Positions 7,886 to 17,333 of a DNA stretch of 64,000 bases are shown in pieces. The position numbers and the translations under genes are program-made. Location of the stretch: contig CAWCBE010000002.1 of NCBI GenBank assembly GCA_963793825.1, forward strand, positions 310,001 to 374,000, written 5' to 3'. Source of the stretch: RYN-230 sp963793825. Its GTDB lineage: Bacteria > Actinomycetota > Actinomycetes > Streptosporangiales > Streptosporangiaceae. How positions within the stretch are numbered: the stretch's first letter is position 1; each line of letters opens with the position of its first letter. The notes below the pieces were generated by a model. That model saw nothing but the letters and a program-made list of their open reading frames with translations, ran no database searches and was not told where the DNA came from.

Positions 7886-8542
7886 GGTCCCGGGATCGGC
7901 GGAACGGAGGAAGGTGAGCACCGCGCGGACACGGTTGTTCTCGGTGTCGCTCTGGGCCAGTCCCAGCTTAGTGAAGACACTGGTCACGTGAGTTTCGACG
8001 GTACGGGCGCTCAGGAACAGTTCCTTTGCTATCCCCAGGTTGGAGCGGCCCTCTGCCATGTGCCGGAGCACCGCGCGTTCGCGTTCATTGAGAGTGTCGA
8101 TCTTGCTTGGCTTCCGGTTCCGCTGCAGCAGGCGCCGCACGATGGTCGGGTCGATGACCGTTTCACCCGCGGCGACCCTGGCCAGGTTGTCCATGAGGCC
8201 ACCCGCGTCTGTGACGTTGTCTTTCAGCAGATAGCCGACGCCGGTGCGCACCGTCTCGAGCAACTGGCTCGCGTATCCGGTTTCCGCGTAGGTGGACAGG
8301 ACGAGAATGCCGACCTGCGGGTAAAGACCACGTAGCTCGCGTGCCGTGCGGATGCCCTCGTCGGTGAAGGATGGAGGCATCCGGATGTCGAGAATGACCG
8401 CATCGGGCGGGCTGGCCCTGATGGCCGCGAGCAGTTCTGTGCCTGATGGCACACTGGCGGTCACCTGGGCGCCGGATGCCTCGAGGAGGAGCGCCAGGCT
8501 GCTGCGGAACAGCCCGGAGTCCTCGGCGATCGCTAACCGCAT
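7883..8542 (-). CDS. NarL/FixJ-type response regulator
   Basis: A 219-residue two-component regulator. The receiver domain has acidic residues at 7-8 and the phosphoacceptor Asp52 (VILDIRMP). A LuxR-type helix-turn-helix occupies about residues 150-210 (LNERERAVLRHMAEG, SARTVETHVTSVFTKLGL). It follows the kinase gene with a 10-bp overlap, so the pair is co-translated and cognate. Target genes are unknown; the unusually wide gap on its far side contains the terminator and repeat described there. Confidence 0.92.
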   Translation of the reverse strand: MRLAIAEDSGLFRSSLALLLEASGAQVTASVPSGTELLAAIRASPPDAVILDIRMPPSFTDEGIRTARELRGLYPQVGILVLSTYAETGYASQLLETVRTGVGYLLKDNVTDAGGLMDNLARVAAGETVIDPTIVRRLLQRNRKPSKIDTLNERERAVLRHMAEGRSNLGIAKELFLSARTVETHVTSVFTKLGLAQSDTENNRVRAVLTFLRSADPGT

Positions 8543-10431
8543 GGGATTCTCAGCATGAGGCGCGTTCCCTGGCCGGGCGGGCTGTCGATGGTGACCTCCC
8601 CGTCGAGCGTGCTGACGCGGTCGATGATGTTGGCGAGGCCCCGGCCGGCCTCGCCGCCTGGTGTGATGCCACCGATGCCGTCGTCGGCAATCTCCATGTC
8701 CAGCCGTGAGTCCCCGATGCTGACCGTCACCGTCGCGCTGTCCGCCCTAGCGTGCTTCACAACGTTTGCCAGCGCCTCGCAGGCGACGAAGTAGAGAGTC
8801 GCCTCCACGGCAGCGCCGATCCTGGACGTGGGGGCGGTCACCCGGACCGGCAACGGAAGCCGCTCGGCGACCGCTTCCAGCGCGGCGGCCAGGCCCTCCT
8901 GGGACAGCAGCGCCGGGTGGATCCCATGCGCCAGGTCACGGAGCTCGGCCAGGACGTCCTTGAGCCCGTCACGGGCCTGGCCGAAGGCAGCGGTCGCCTG
9001 CTGGTCGGTGGTCCTCGTCATCGCGGTCGTGAGGCGGGCAGTGATGCTCAGCAGGTGCTGCTGCACGCCATCATGCAGATCGCGCTCAAGGCGCCGCCGC
9101 TCCGCCAGTTCGGCCTCGATGATGCGCGTCCGCGACGCGCGGACCTGCTCGAGCTTCTCCCGCGCCGCCTTCGCCTGGAGCTGGGCATTCTTCAGCGCCA
9201 GCCCACTGGTCTGTACTGCGGCATCGAAGAATCCCCGGTACCTGGCCAGGGCCGGATCGGCGATGACGACCGCGATCGGCATTCCTCCCTCGGTACGGAT
9301 GAACTCGATCAGGCGCTCCTGCGGCCGCACGTCCAGTGCCTGCACGGCCAGGCGCGCGTCGCGGTCACTGCCAGTCACCGCCGCGGCACCGTCGCCGGCC
9401 GGCGACGGGCTGGGGGTGGACAGGTCGAGAAGGTCCAGGGTGGGGTCATGAAGGATGCTGCGCAGCGCATGGCGCACCGCGCTGACGTCAGCGCCAGCCG
9501 AGATCTGAGCGGTCAGCCCGGTGATATTCCGGAGCAGCAGCGCACGCTGTACCACCGCGGCCAGGAATGCAAGCGGTACCACCAGGTCCACCGCGCTTTC
9601 CGCCAGGTACGCGCCATTGGGGCTGGTGCTGAGGCTTACCAGCATCTGCGCCACGGCTGACGCGCTTGCTGCGATCACCGCGGTGATGCCGGCCACGATG
9701 ATGGGTGCGATGACAATGCGGTCCAGGCCCCTGGTTCGCATGAGGCGCAGCACCAGGAGCACCAGCAGTGTCACGCCGAGGAGTCCCTCGCCGGCGTTGA
9801 CCACGTAGTTAAAGACGTCGGTTAACCGCTGGTCGGGTATCAACGCGGGCCACCACCAGGAGGCGGGACCGCCATTCCAGTGCGCGGTTGACGTGACGGC
9901 AATCAGCGTGCGGCCGACCAGCATCCAGCCAGTCAGCACGATAAGGTAAACCCGCTGATATCTCAATAGCGCGGAATTAGGGTAGCGCAGCAGTGCCCAG
10001 GCACCGAAAAGGCGGTCCACCCCGCCGAACACGAGGCCGTAGGCTGGCCAGGGGCCATTCCAGGCATCGATGAAGTTGACCGAGCGGAATACTCCGGCGA
10101 GCATGAGCGCCCAGGCCGCGCCACGCTGGCCCGGTTCTTTGCGGAGCATCAGCCCGGTGAAGACGAAGACCAGGGAGACGGTCAGGTTAACCGTGGCGAG
10201 CGCGGCGGCGTGTATCCACAGCGGCCCCTGGACAACCGCGCAGAAGCACCCAGCAGCGACGAGAGCGGCCGCGTTCCCCAGCCACGAACGGCGGCCACGC
10301 CACGCTTGGGACGGGCCAGACTGCCACGTCGCGCCCGGGCCGCCCAGCGCGCCGCTACGCCAGATCCTGCTCGCGGGTAGTGGGAGAAGGGTAGCGCGCA
10401 TCCCGATCCGAATGTCTGGAGGGTAGGTCAC
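8533..10431 (-). CDS. Membrane sensor histidine kinase (HisKA_3 type)
   Basis: A 632-residue kinase. The N-terminal ~300 residues carry about seven or eight hydrophobic segments and no recognisable periplasmic domain, suggesting sensing within or at the membrane. A linker with a coiled-coil stretch (~380-420) leads to the phosphoacceptor box LERDLHDGVQQH and an HATPase domain with the N box ALANVVKHA and the GxG motifs DDGIGG and AGRGLANI. The kinase and its regulator overlap. The GTG start at 10431 has no clear binding site; ATG at 10401 is an alternative. The signal is unknown. Confidence 0.9.
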   Translation of the reverse strand: MTYPPDIRIGMRATLLPLPASRIWRSGALGGPGATWQSGPSQAWRGRRSWLGNAAALVAAGCFCAVVQGPLWIHAAALATVNLTVSLVFVFTGLMLRKEPGQRGAAWALMLAGVFRSVNFIDAWNGPWPAYGLVFGGVDRLFGAWALLRYPNSALLRYQRVYLIVLTGWMLVGRTLIAVTSTAHWNGGPASWWWPALIPDQRLTDVFNYVVNAGEGLLGVTLLVLLVLRLMRTRGLDRIVIAPIIVAGITAVIAASASAVAQMLVSLSTSPNGAYLAESAVDLVVPLAFLAAVVQRALLLRNITGLTAQISAGADVSAVRHALRSILHDPTLDLLDLSTPSPSPAGDGAAAVTGSDRDARLAVQALDVRPQERLIEFIRTEGGMPIAVVIADPALARYRGFFDAAVQTSGLALKNAQLQAKAAREKLEQVRASRTRIIEAELAERRRLERDLHDGVQQHLLSITARLTTAMTRTTDQQATAAFGQARDGLKDVLAELRDLAHGIHPALLSQEGLAAALEAVAERLPLPVRVTAPTSRIGAAVEATLYFVACEALANVVKHARADSATVTVSIGDSRLDMEIADDGIGGITPGGEAGRGLANIIDRVSTLDGEVTIDSPPGQGTRLMLRIPCG

Positions 10432-10720
10432 GGACAGTCATATGCCGAGGGCTACAGACAGGCAGCGGCAAGCGTATCAGTTGCGTCACCGAATAGGGCT
10501 GGCTGTCAAGTTCCGCCCGCTGGAGCCGCGCTAAATGTCAAGAGGAGAGTCCGGTCACCGCCTTGGTGATTCCCCCGGCGCTGGCCGGGCGCTGGCACAG
10601 CGCCACGTGCCTGCAGCCAGGCGGCACCATGGGCGGTCCCGCCAGGCGCGCCGGGAGCCGCGCCGGGCCCGATTTGCCGGGAACCGGGGGGCCGGAGTGG
10701 AGACCTGGAAGTATTTACGC
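10432..10720. other. Intergenic region between the sensor kinase and sufR
   Basis: About 290 bp between divergent genes. No convincing coding frame, RNA gene or terminator is seen. It should hold the kinase promoter on the minus strand and the suf promoter on the plus strand; the only clear site is the CACAA/TTGTG palindrome just to the right. Confidence 0.6.
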
Positions 10721-10735
10721 CACAATGATGTTGTG
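10721..10735. promoter_or_regulatory. Inverted repeat at the sufR start, likely SufR operator
   Basis: CACAA-TGATG-TTGTG is a perfect 5-bp-arm palindrome immediately upstream of, and overlapping, the first possible sufR start. SufR-type iron-sulfur repressors bind short palindromes in their own promoter, so this is a sensible autoregulatory site. Binding is inferred from position and symmetry only. Confidence 0.55.
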
Positions 10736-11579
10736 AAAAGCATGGGACAGGTACGCGCCGACCCAGGCACCGCATCCGGCGCCGGCCTTGGCGTGCCCGC
10801 CCAGGCCGGGATCCAGGCGGGATCCGAGCGCGGCACGAGGGCCCAGATCGCCCGGCTGATCCTGGAGAACGGGCCGGTCACCGCGGCCGGGCTGGGTACC
10901 CGGCTGAACCTCACGCCCGCGGCGGTGCGCCGTCACCTGGACAACCTGCTGGCCGACGGGATGATCGAGACCCGCACCGCGCGCCGCCCGGCCAGCCGGG
11001 GCCGCGGCCGCCCGGCCAAGCTGTTCGCGATCACCGACGTGGGCCGGAGCGCGTTCGAGCATACCTACGACGACCTGGCCACCAGCGCGCTGCGGTTCCT
11101 GGCCGAGGTGGCCGGGCCAGGGGCGGTGGCCGAGTTCGCCCGCCGGCAGGTCGCCGACCTGGAAAAGCGGTACCGCCCGGTGGTGGCGGCCGCGGTACCA
11201 GGCGAGCAGGTCGCCGTGCTGGCCGAGGCGCTGTCCGCGGACGGCTACGCCGCATCCGCCACCCGGGCCCCCACGCGGACCCGGCGCAGGACGCGGAGCC
11301 CGGGACCGCCGGGAACCGCCCGCCGGCGAGCAGCTCTGCCAGCACCACTGCCCGGTGGCGCACGTGGCCGCCGAGTTCCCGCAGCTGTGCGAGGCGGAGA
11401 CCGAGGCGTTCGCCCGGCTGCTCGGCACCCCGGTGCAGCGGCTGGCCACGATCGCCCGCGGGGACGGCATCTGTACCACCCACGTCACCGCGCCCGCCCT
11501 GCTGCACAACCCGGCCTGCACCCGGCCCAGCCAGCCAGGACACATCACGACATCACGACCGGAGGCATCTGGCGTATGA
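10733..11579 (+). pseudogene. sufR: SufR-like iron-sulfur responsive repressor, frameshifted
   Basis: A DeoR/ArsR-type winged-helix protein that in relatives binds an Fe-S cluster and represses the suf operon. The N-terminal DNA-binding half is intact (RAQIARLILENGPVTAAG, TPAAVRRHLDNLL, RGRPAKLF). Between about 11265 and 11325 the frame changes by one base. The conserved C-terminal cluster-binding part (GEQLCQHHCPVAHV, FPQLCEAETEAFARLLG, CTTH) continues in another frame to a TGA at 11577-11579 that overlaps the sufB ATG. The retained ATGA coupling suggests the real gene is whole and that the break is a sequence error. Start is GTG 10733 or ATG 10742. Confidence 0.8.
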
Positions 11580-12988
11580 CCACGACCACGCACGAAGGCA
11601 TCGAGGGGCTCGACCGCTACCGGTTCGGCTGGGCCGACTCGGACGTGGCTGGTGCCGCCGCCCGCCGGGGCCTGTCCGAGGAGGTCGTCCGCGACATCTC
11701 GGCGAAGAAGAACGAGCCGGAGTGGATGCTGGACCTGCGGCTGCGGGGCCTCAAGCTGTTCCACCGCAAGCCCCTGCCGAACTGGGGCGGGGACCTGTCC
11801 GGGATCGACTTCGAGAACATCAAGTACTTCGTCCGGTCCACCGAGAAGCAGGCGGCGACCTGGGACGAACTGCCCGCGGACATCAAGAGCACCTACGACA
11901 AGCTGGGCATCCCCGAGGCCGAGAAGCAGCGGCTGATCGCGGGCGTCGCCGCGCAGTACGAGTCCGAGGTGGTCTACCACAAGATCCGCGAGGACCTCGA
12001 GGAGAAGGGCGTCATCTTCCTGGACACCGACACGGCGCTGAAGGAGCACCCGGACCTGTTCCAGGAGTACTTCGCCACCGTGATCCCGCCGGGTGACAAC
12101 AAGTTCGCCGCGCTGAACACGGCCGTGTGGTCCGGCGGCAGCTTCATCTACGTGCCGAAGAACGTGCACGTGGAGATCCCGCTGCAGGCCTACTTCCGGA
12201 TCAACACGGAGAACATGGGCCAGTTCGAGCGGACGCTGATCATCGTGGACGAGGGCGCCTACGTGCACTACGTCGAGGGCTGCACCGCGCCGATCTACAA
12301 GTCCGACTCGCTGCACTCCGCGGTGGTCGAGATCATCGTCAAGCCGGGCGCGCGCTGCCGGTACACCACGATCCAGAACTGGTCGGCCAACGTGTACAAC
12401 CTGGTCACCAAGCGGGCGGTGGCGCAGGCCGGGGCGACCATGGAGTGGGTCGACGGCAACATCGGCTCCAAGCTGACCATGAAGTACCCGGCCGTGTACC
12501 TGATGGGCGAGCACGCCAAGGGCGAGACGCTCTCGGTGGCCTTCGCCGGCGAGGGCCAGCACCAGGACGCCGGGGCCAAGATGGTGCACATGGCGCCGAA
12601 CACGTCGTCCAACATCGTGTCCAAGTCGGTGGCCCGGGCCGGCGGCCGCACCTCCTACCGCGGCCTGATCCAGGTGGCCGAGGGGGCGACGCACTCCAAG
12701 TCCACCGTCAAGTGCGACGCGCTGCTGGTGGACATGATCAGCCGGTCGGACACCTACCCGTACGTGGACGTGCGCGAGGACGACGTGGAGATGGGCCACG
12801 AGGCCAGCGTCTCCAAGATCTCCGAGGACCAGCTGTTCTACCTGATGAGCCGGGGGATGACCGAGGACGAGGCGGCGGCCACCATCGTCCGCGGCTTCGT
12901 CGAGCCGATCGCCCGTGAGCTGCCGATGGAGTACGCGCTCGAGCTGAACCGGCTGATCGAGCTCCAGATGGAGGGGGCGGTCGGCTGA
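11576..12988 (+). CDS. sufB: Fe-S cluster assembly protein SufB
   Basis: An intact 470-residue SufB, the core scaffold subunit of the SufBC2D complex on which Fe-S clusters are built. It shows the family blocks around EPEWMLDLRLRGL, the beta-helix repeats and the C-terminal MSRGMTEDEAAATIVRGFVEPI. GGAGG lies 10 bp before the ATG. Its start overlaps the sufR stop and its stop overlaps the sufD start (TGATG), so the operon is translationally coupled at both ends. It is the longest undamaged gene of this operon. Confidence 0.97.
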   Translation: MTTTTHEGIEGLDRYRFGWADSDVAGAAARRGLSEEVVRDISAKKNEPEWMLDLRLRGLKLFHRKPLPNWGGDLSGIDFENIKYFVRSTEKQAATWDELPADIKSTYDKLGIPEAEKQRLIAGVAAQYESEVVYHKIREDLEEKGVIFLDTDTALKEHPDLFQEYFATVIPPGDNKFAALNTAVWSGGSFIYVPKNVHVEIPLQAYFRINTENMGQFERTLIIVDEGAYVHYVEGCTAPIYKSDSLHSAVVEIIVKPGARCRYTTIQNWSANVYNLVTKRAVAQAGATMEWVDGNIGSKLTMKYPAVYLMGEHAKGETLSVAFAGEGQHQDAGAKMVHMAPNTSSNIVSKSVARAGGRTSYRGLIQVAEGATHSKSTVKCDALLVDMISRSDTYPYVDVREDDVEMGHEASVSKISEDQLFYLMSRGMTEDEAAATIVRGFVEPIARELPMEYALELNRLIELQMEGAVG

Positions 12989-14126
12989 TGGCGGGGCTTC
13001 AGGGGGCGGTGGAGTCCGCCGCCCCGGTCTCCAGGCTGCACGAACACCGGTCGTTCGAGGTGGCCGATTCCCCGTCCCGACCGGCCGTGAGGAGGAGTGG
13101 CGGTTCACCCCGCTGCGCAGGCTGCGCTCGCTGCACGCCGATGAGCTGCCGGCCGGCAAGGTTGCGGTAGAAGTCGATGCCGCCCCGGGGGTCACCGCGG
13201 TGCGGGCGCAGCGCGGTGACCCCCGGACCGGCACCACGTTTGTGCCGCCCGACCGGGTCAGTGCCAAGGCGTTCGCTCGTTCGATGAGGCCCTCATCATC
13301 ACCGTCCCCCCCGAGACTGACGTGACCGAGCCCACCGTGGTTTCCGTCCGTGGGGAGGATGCCGCTGGCGCGGCATTCGGGCACACCGTCGTCGAGATTG
13401 GCCCCAACGCACGAGCCGTGGTCGTGCTCGATCACGGCGGTTCCGCGACGTACGCCGACAACGTGGAATTCATCGTCGGCGACGGTGCTTCGCTCTCGGT
13501 GGTCAGCCTGCAGGACTGGGCGGACGATGCCGTGCACCTCTGCATCACCACCTGCAGGTGCACCGCGATGCCACGATCCGGCATGCGGTGGTGACGCTGG
13601 GCGGAAGCGTGGTGCGGCTGGCGCCGACCGTGGACTACACCGGGCCAGGCGGTAATGCGGAACTGCTCGGGCTGTACTTTGCCGACTCCGGGCAGCACCT
13701 GGAACACCGGCTGTTCGTGGATCACAGCCAGCCGCGATGCCGCAGCCGGGTCGAGTACAAAGGCGCCCTGCAGGGGGACAGCCCACTCGGTGTGGATCGG
13801 CGACGTGCTGATCCGGCCGGAGGCGCTGGCCACGGACACCTCTGAGCGGAACCGGAACCTGCTGCTCACCGACGGGGCCCGGGCCGACTCCGTGCCGAAC
13901 CTGGAGATCCTCACCGGGGAAGTCGTCGGGGCGGGCCACGCCAGCGCCAGGGGCGGCTGGAAGATCAGCACCTGTTCTACCTGATGGCCCGCGGCATCCC
14001 GCTGGACGAAGCGCGGCGCCTGGTCATCCGGGGCTTCTTCGGCGAGCTGATCGCCCGGATCGAGGTCGCCGAGCTGCGCGACCGGCTCACCGCCGCGATC
14101 GACGGCGAGCTGGCGGGCGGCCATGA
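12988..14126 (+). pseudogene. sufD: Fe-S cluster assembly protein SufD, at least five frameshifts
   Basis: SufD partners SufB in the scaffold. The family sequence can be followed end to end, but only by changing frame near 13070, 13275, 13550, 13780 and 13970, and probably once more before 14123. Recognisable pieces are LHEHRSFEVAD, EEEWRFTPLRRL, GTTFVPPDRVSAKAF, GDGASLSVVSLQDWADDAVHL, RHAVVTLGGSVVRLAP, NLLLTDGARADSVPNLEILTG and FYLMARGIPLDEARRLVIRGFFGELI (given as landmarks). No segment is missing. Sequence error is more likely than decay because the neighbours sufB, sufT and the Rieske gene are intact. Confidence 0.85.
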
Positions 14127-14470
14127 GCGAGACCAGCACTTTCGTCCGGGTCTGCGCGCTGGCGGACCTTCCGCCCGAAGGCGCGATCGGGGTGGAGATC
14201 GGCGACCTGCCGGTGGCCGTTATCCGGGCGGGCGGCGAGATCTTCGCGTTGCACGACGTCTGCTCGCACGAGGAAGTCCCACTGTCCGAGGGCGAGGTCT
14301 ACGACCACACCGTGGAATGCTGGCTGCACGGGTCCTGCTTTGACCTGCGCACCGGCGCGCCGACCGGGCCGCCAGCCACGATCCCGGTGCCCACCTACCC
14401 GGTGAAGGTTGAGGGCGACTCGGTCTATGTCGCCGTCCCGCCGGACACGCCAACTGACGCAACTTGTTGA
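14123..14470 (+). CDS. Rieske-type non-heme [2Fe-2S] ferredoxin
   Basis: A 115-residue Rieske protein with both ligand motifs, CSH (around residue 52) and CWLHGSC 17 residues later, giving the usual two-Cys/two-His cluster. It resembles the ferredoxin subunits of ring-hydroxylating dioxygenases, but in actinobacterial suf operons such a gene commonly sits between sufD and sufC. It may carry electrons for cluster assembly; that role is inferred from its place. ATG 14123 overlaps the expected sufD stop. Confidence 0.9.
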   Translation: MSETSTFVRVCALADLPPEGAIGVEIGDLPVAVIRAGGEIFALHDVCSHEEVPLSEGEVYDHTVECWLHGSCFDLRTGAPTGPPATIPVPTYPVKVEGDSVYVAVPPDTPTDATC

Positions 14471-14486
14471 CCAGGAGAGATTACGG

Positions 14487-15254
14487 ATGGCCACTCTTGA
14501 GATCCGCGACCTGCACGTCAGCGTGGGCTCCGGATGCCACCGAGGGCAGTCGCGAGATCCTGCGCGGCGTCAACCTCATGGTGGAGGCCCGGGCAGACCC
14601 ACGCCATCATGGGGCCGAACGGCTCCGGCAAGTCCACCCTCGCCTACGCGATCGCCGGGCACCCCAAGTACCAGGTCACCCAGGGCTCGGTGACGCTGGA
14701 CGGTGAGGACGTGCTCGCCATGAGCGTGGACGCGCGGGCCCGGGCAGGCCTGTTCCTCGCCATGCAGTACCCGGTGGAGGTACCGGGGGTCACCGTGTCC
14801 AACTTCCTGCGCACCGCGGTGACCGCGGTCCGCGGTGAGCCGCCGAAGCTGCGTACCTTCCTGAAGGAGATGCGCGAGGCCATGGCAGCGTTGGCGATCG
14901 AGCCCCTTTGCCGAGCGCAACCTCAACGAGGGCTTTCCGGCGGGGAGAAGAAGCGGCACGAGATCCTCCAGCTCGAGCTGCTCGACCCGAAGATCGCCGT
15001 GCTGGACGAGACCGACTCCGGGCTGGACATCGACGCGCTCCGGGTGGTGTCCGAGGGCATCAACCGGTTCCGCGCCAAGGAGGGCCACGGGGTACTGCTG
15101 ATCACGCACTACACCCGGATCCTGCGCTACGTCACCCGGACTTCGTGCACGTGTTCGTCGGCGGCCGGATCGTCGAGGAGGTGGCCCCGAACTGGCCGAG
15201 GAGCTGGAGCGGGAAGGCTACGAGAAATTTCTGAAGGCGGGTGCGCAGGCATGA
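14487..15254 (+). pseudogene. sufC: Fe-S assembly ATPase SufC, several frameshifts
   Basis: SufC is the ABC-type ATPase that drives the SufBCD scaffold. The sequence is complete across frames: MATLEIRDLHVSVGS, MGPNGSGKSTLAYAIAG (Walker A), the SufC-specific FLAMQYPVEVPGVTVSNFLR, LSGGEKKRHEILQL (signature), VLDETDSGLDIDALR (Walker B) and FVHVFVGGRIVEE. Frame changes occur near 14525, 14590 and 15135. A compensating pair is clear: one extra C in CCCC at 14903-14906 is undone by one missing T at 14934-14936. The start has AGGAGAG upstream. The stop overlaps the sufS ATG as ATGA. Confidence 0.87.
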
Positions 15255-16602
15255 CGCTGGACGTGGCCCGGATCCGCAAGGACTTCCCGATCCTGGACCG
15301 GCAGGTCCGGGACGGGCGACCGCTGGCCTACCTGGACAGCGCCAACACCTCGCAGAAGCCGCGCCAGGTCATCGACGCGATGACCGAGTTCTACGAGCGG
15401 CACAACGCCAACATCCACCGGGCCAACCACCAACTCGGCGAGGAGGCCACCGCCGCCTACGAGGGTGCCCGGATAACAGTGGCCCGGTTCGTCGGCGCCG
15501 CCGACGAGACCGAGATCGTGTTCACCAAGAACATCTCTGAGGGCATCAACCTGGTCGCCTACGCGATGGGCAACGCCAGCGCTGGCCAGTCCGGCGGCAG
15601 CGGCAACAGCGGCCGGTTCCGGCTCGGCCCGGGCGACGAGATCGTGATCACCGAGATGGAGCACCACTCCAACATCGTCCCGTGGCAGCTGCTCTGCCAG
15701 CGCACCGGCGCCACGCTGCGCTGGTTCGGGGTGACCGAGGACGGCCGGCTGGACCTGGCTGACATCGATGAGCTGATCACCGAGCGGACCAGGCTGGTCG
15801 CGCTGGCGCATCAGTCGAACGTGCTCGGCACCATCAACCCGGTCGCCGACATCGCGGCCCGCGCGCACGCCGGCGGGTGCGCTGGTGCTGGTGGATGCGG
15901 CCCAGTCGGTGCCGAACATGCCGGTGGACGTGGCCGGGCTGGGGGCCGACTTCGTGGGCTTCACCGGGCACAAGATGTGTGGCCCGACGGGCATCGGGGT
16001 GCTCTGGGCCCGGCGCGAGCTGCTCGAGGAGATGCCGCCGTTCCTGGGTGGCGGCGAGATGATCGAGAGCGTGTGGATGGACCATTCCACGTTCGCGCCG
16101 CCGCCGCACAAGTTCGAGGCGGGCACGATGCCGATCGCGCAGGCCGTGGGCCTGGGCGCGGCGGTGGACTACCTCACTGAGATCGGCCCGGCCGCGATCC
16201 GCGCGCACGAGCAGGAACTGGTCGGGCAGACCCTGGCCACGCTGCAGGAGATCGACGGGCTGCGCATCCTGGGCCCGGCCGATGCGGCCCGCGGCGGCGC
16301 GCGTCTCGTTCACCGTGGACGGGGTGCACCCGCACGACCTCGGTCAGGTGCTCGACGAGCAGGGCGTGGCGGTCCGGGCCGGGCATCACTGCGCCTGGCC
16401 GCTGCATCGCCGGTACGGCATCCAGGCCAGCACCCGCGCCTCGTTCTACCTCTACAACACCGCCGCCGAGGTGGACGCGCTGGCCGGCGGGATCCGGCAG
16501 GCGCAACGTTTCTTCGCCGCCGGCCCATGGAGCAGCTGGAGTCGCTTACCAGGAAATCATCCTCGACCATTACCGGCATCCGCACCACAAGGGGCTGCGT
16601 GA
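15251..16602 (+). pseudogene. sufS: Cysteine desulfurase SufS, two frameshifts
   Basis: SufS takes sulfur from cysteine for cluster assembly, using PLP. The frame is intact from the start through HHSNIVPWQLL and LVALAHQSNVLGTINP. It shifts near 15875, where GGCGGGTGCG carries one G too many before ALVLVDAAQS, and again near 16290 before RVSFTVDGVHPHDLGQVL. The PLP lysine is in TGHKMCGPTGIG and the catalytic cysteine in GVAVRAGHHCAWPL, so all functional parts remain. The final frame runs on to 16602 across the sufU start; the true stop is probably nearer 16526. Confidence 0.87.
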
Positions 16603-16981
16603 GCCCTACGACGCCGAGGTCCACCACGTGAACCCGCTGTGCGGGGACGAGGTGACGCTCCGGGTGGCGCTGAAGGACGGTGCTGAGCCGATCGTGGCCG
16701 ACGTGTCCTACGACGCGCTCGGCTGCTCGATCAGCCAGGCCAGTGCCTCGGTCATGACCGAGCTGGTCATCGGCAAGCCGGTGGACGAGGCGATGACGTT
16801 GGCGGCGGAGTTCCTCCGGCTCATGCAGTCCAAGGGGCAGGCCGAGCCCGACGAGGAGGTGCTGGGTGACGGGGTCGCGTTCGAGGGCGTGGCGAAATAC
16901 CCGGCCCGGATCAAGTGCGCCCTGCTCGGCTGGATGGCCTGGAAGGACGCTACCGCGCAAGCGCTGAAGGAGCAGACATGA
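16527..16981 (+). pseudogene. sufU: Zinc-dependent sulfurtransferase SufU, one frameshift near the start
   Basis: SufU accepts the persulfide from SufS in Gram-positive bacteria. The start MEQLESL lies at 16527. One base is missing near 16546-16549 (CTTACC where CTGTACC would give LYQEIILDHYRHP), and the rest is open to 16981. The ligands are in HHVNPLCGDE, YDALGCSISQAS and ARIKCALLGW, the Cys-Asp-Cys-Cys zinc set of SufU. About 151 residues, the usual size. The stop overlaps the next start as ATGA. Confidence 0.87.
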
Positions 16982-17325
16982 CTGAGGACGCTGATACCAG
17001 CGGGAACCACTGGTATCACCCCGAGACCGAGGACCTGCTGGAGGCCCTCCGCGACGTCGTCAACCCCGAGCTGGGCGTGAACGTCGTGGACCTCGGGCTG
17101 GTCTACGGGGTGACCCTGGACGAGGACAAGATCCTGACCGTCGACATGACGCTGACCAGCGCGGCCTGCCCGCTCACCGACGTGATCGAGGACCAGGCCC
17201 GGTCGGCCCTGGACGGTCTGGTGACCGACCTGCGGATCAACTGGGTCTGGCTGCCGCCGTGGGGGCCGGACAAGATCACTGAGGACGGCCGCGAGCAGCT
17301 GCGCGCCCTCGGTTTCAACGTCTGA
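16978..17325 (+). CDS. sufT: SufT-type DUF59/MIP18 Fe-S assembly factor
   Basis: An intact 115-residue DUF59 protein with the conserved VVNPELGVNVVDLGLVYG and a TSAACPLTD motif holding the reactive cysteine. Relatives assist Fe-S cluster delivery to client proteins and are the usual last gene of actinobacterial suf operons. The ATG overlaps the sufU stop. Beyond it lies the convergent aldolase gene with less than 20 bp between them. Confidence 0.92.
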   Translation: MTEDADTSGNHWYHPETEDLLEALRDVVNPELGVNVVDLGLVYGVTLDEDKILTVDMTLTSAACPLTDVIEDQARSALDGLVTDLRINWVWLPPWGPDKITEDGREQLRALGFNV

Positions 17326-17333
17326 GACCTGGT

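Noticed and set aside
10535..12988. An 817-codon frame fusing the SufR DNA-binding part to SufB
   Set aside because: SufB has its own binding site and ATG at 11576, and the true SufR C-terminus is legible in another frame ending in ATGA on that start, so the fusion comes from a frameshift.
10715..13939. A 1074-codon minus-strand frame across the suf operon
   Set aside because: Composition is that of an antisense shadow (Ala, Gly, Arg, His-rich without motifs), and the plus strand holds the conserved suf genes.
11265..16602. Programmed frameshifting as the reason for the broken suf genes
   Set aside because: The shifts are many, in both directions, at different sequences and without slippery-site signals; no family member uses this.
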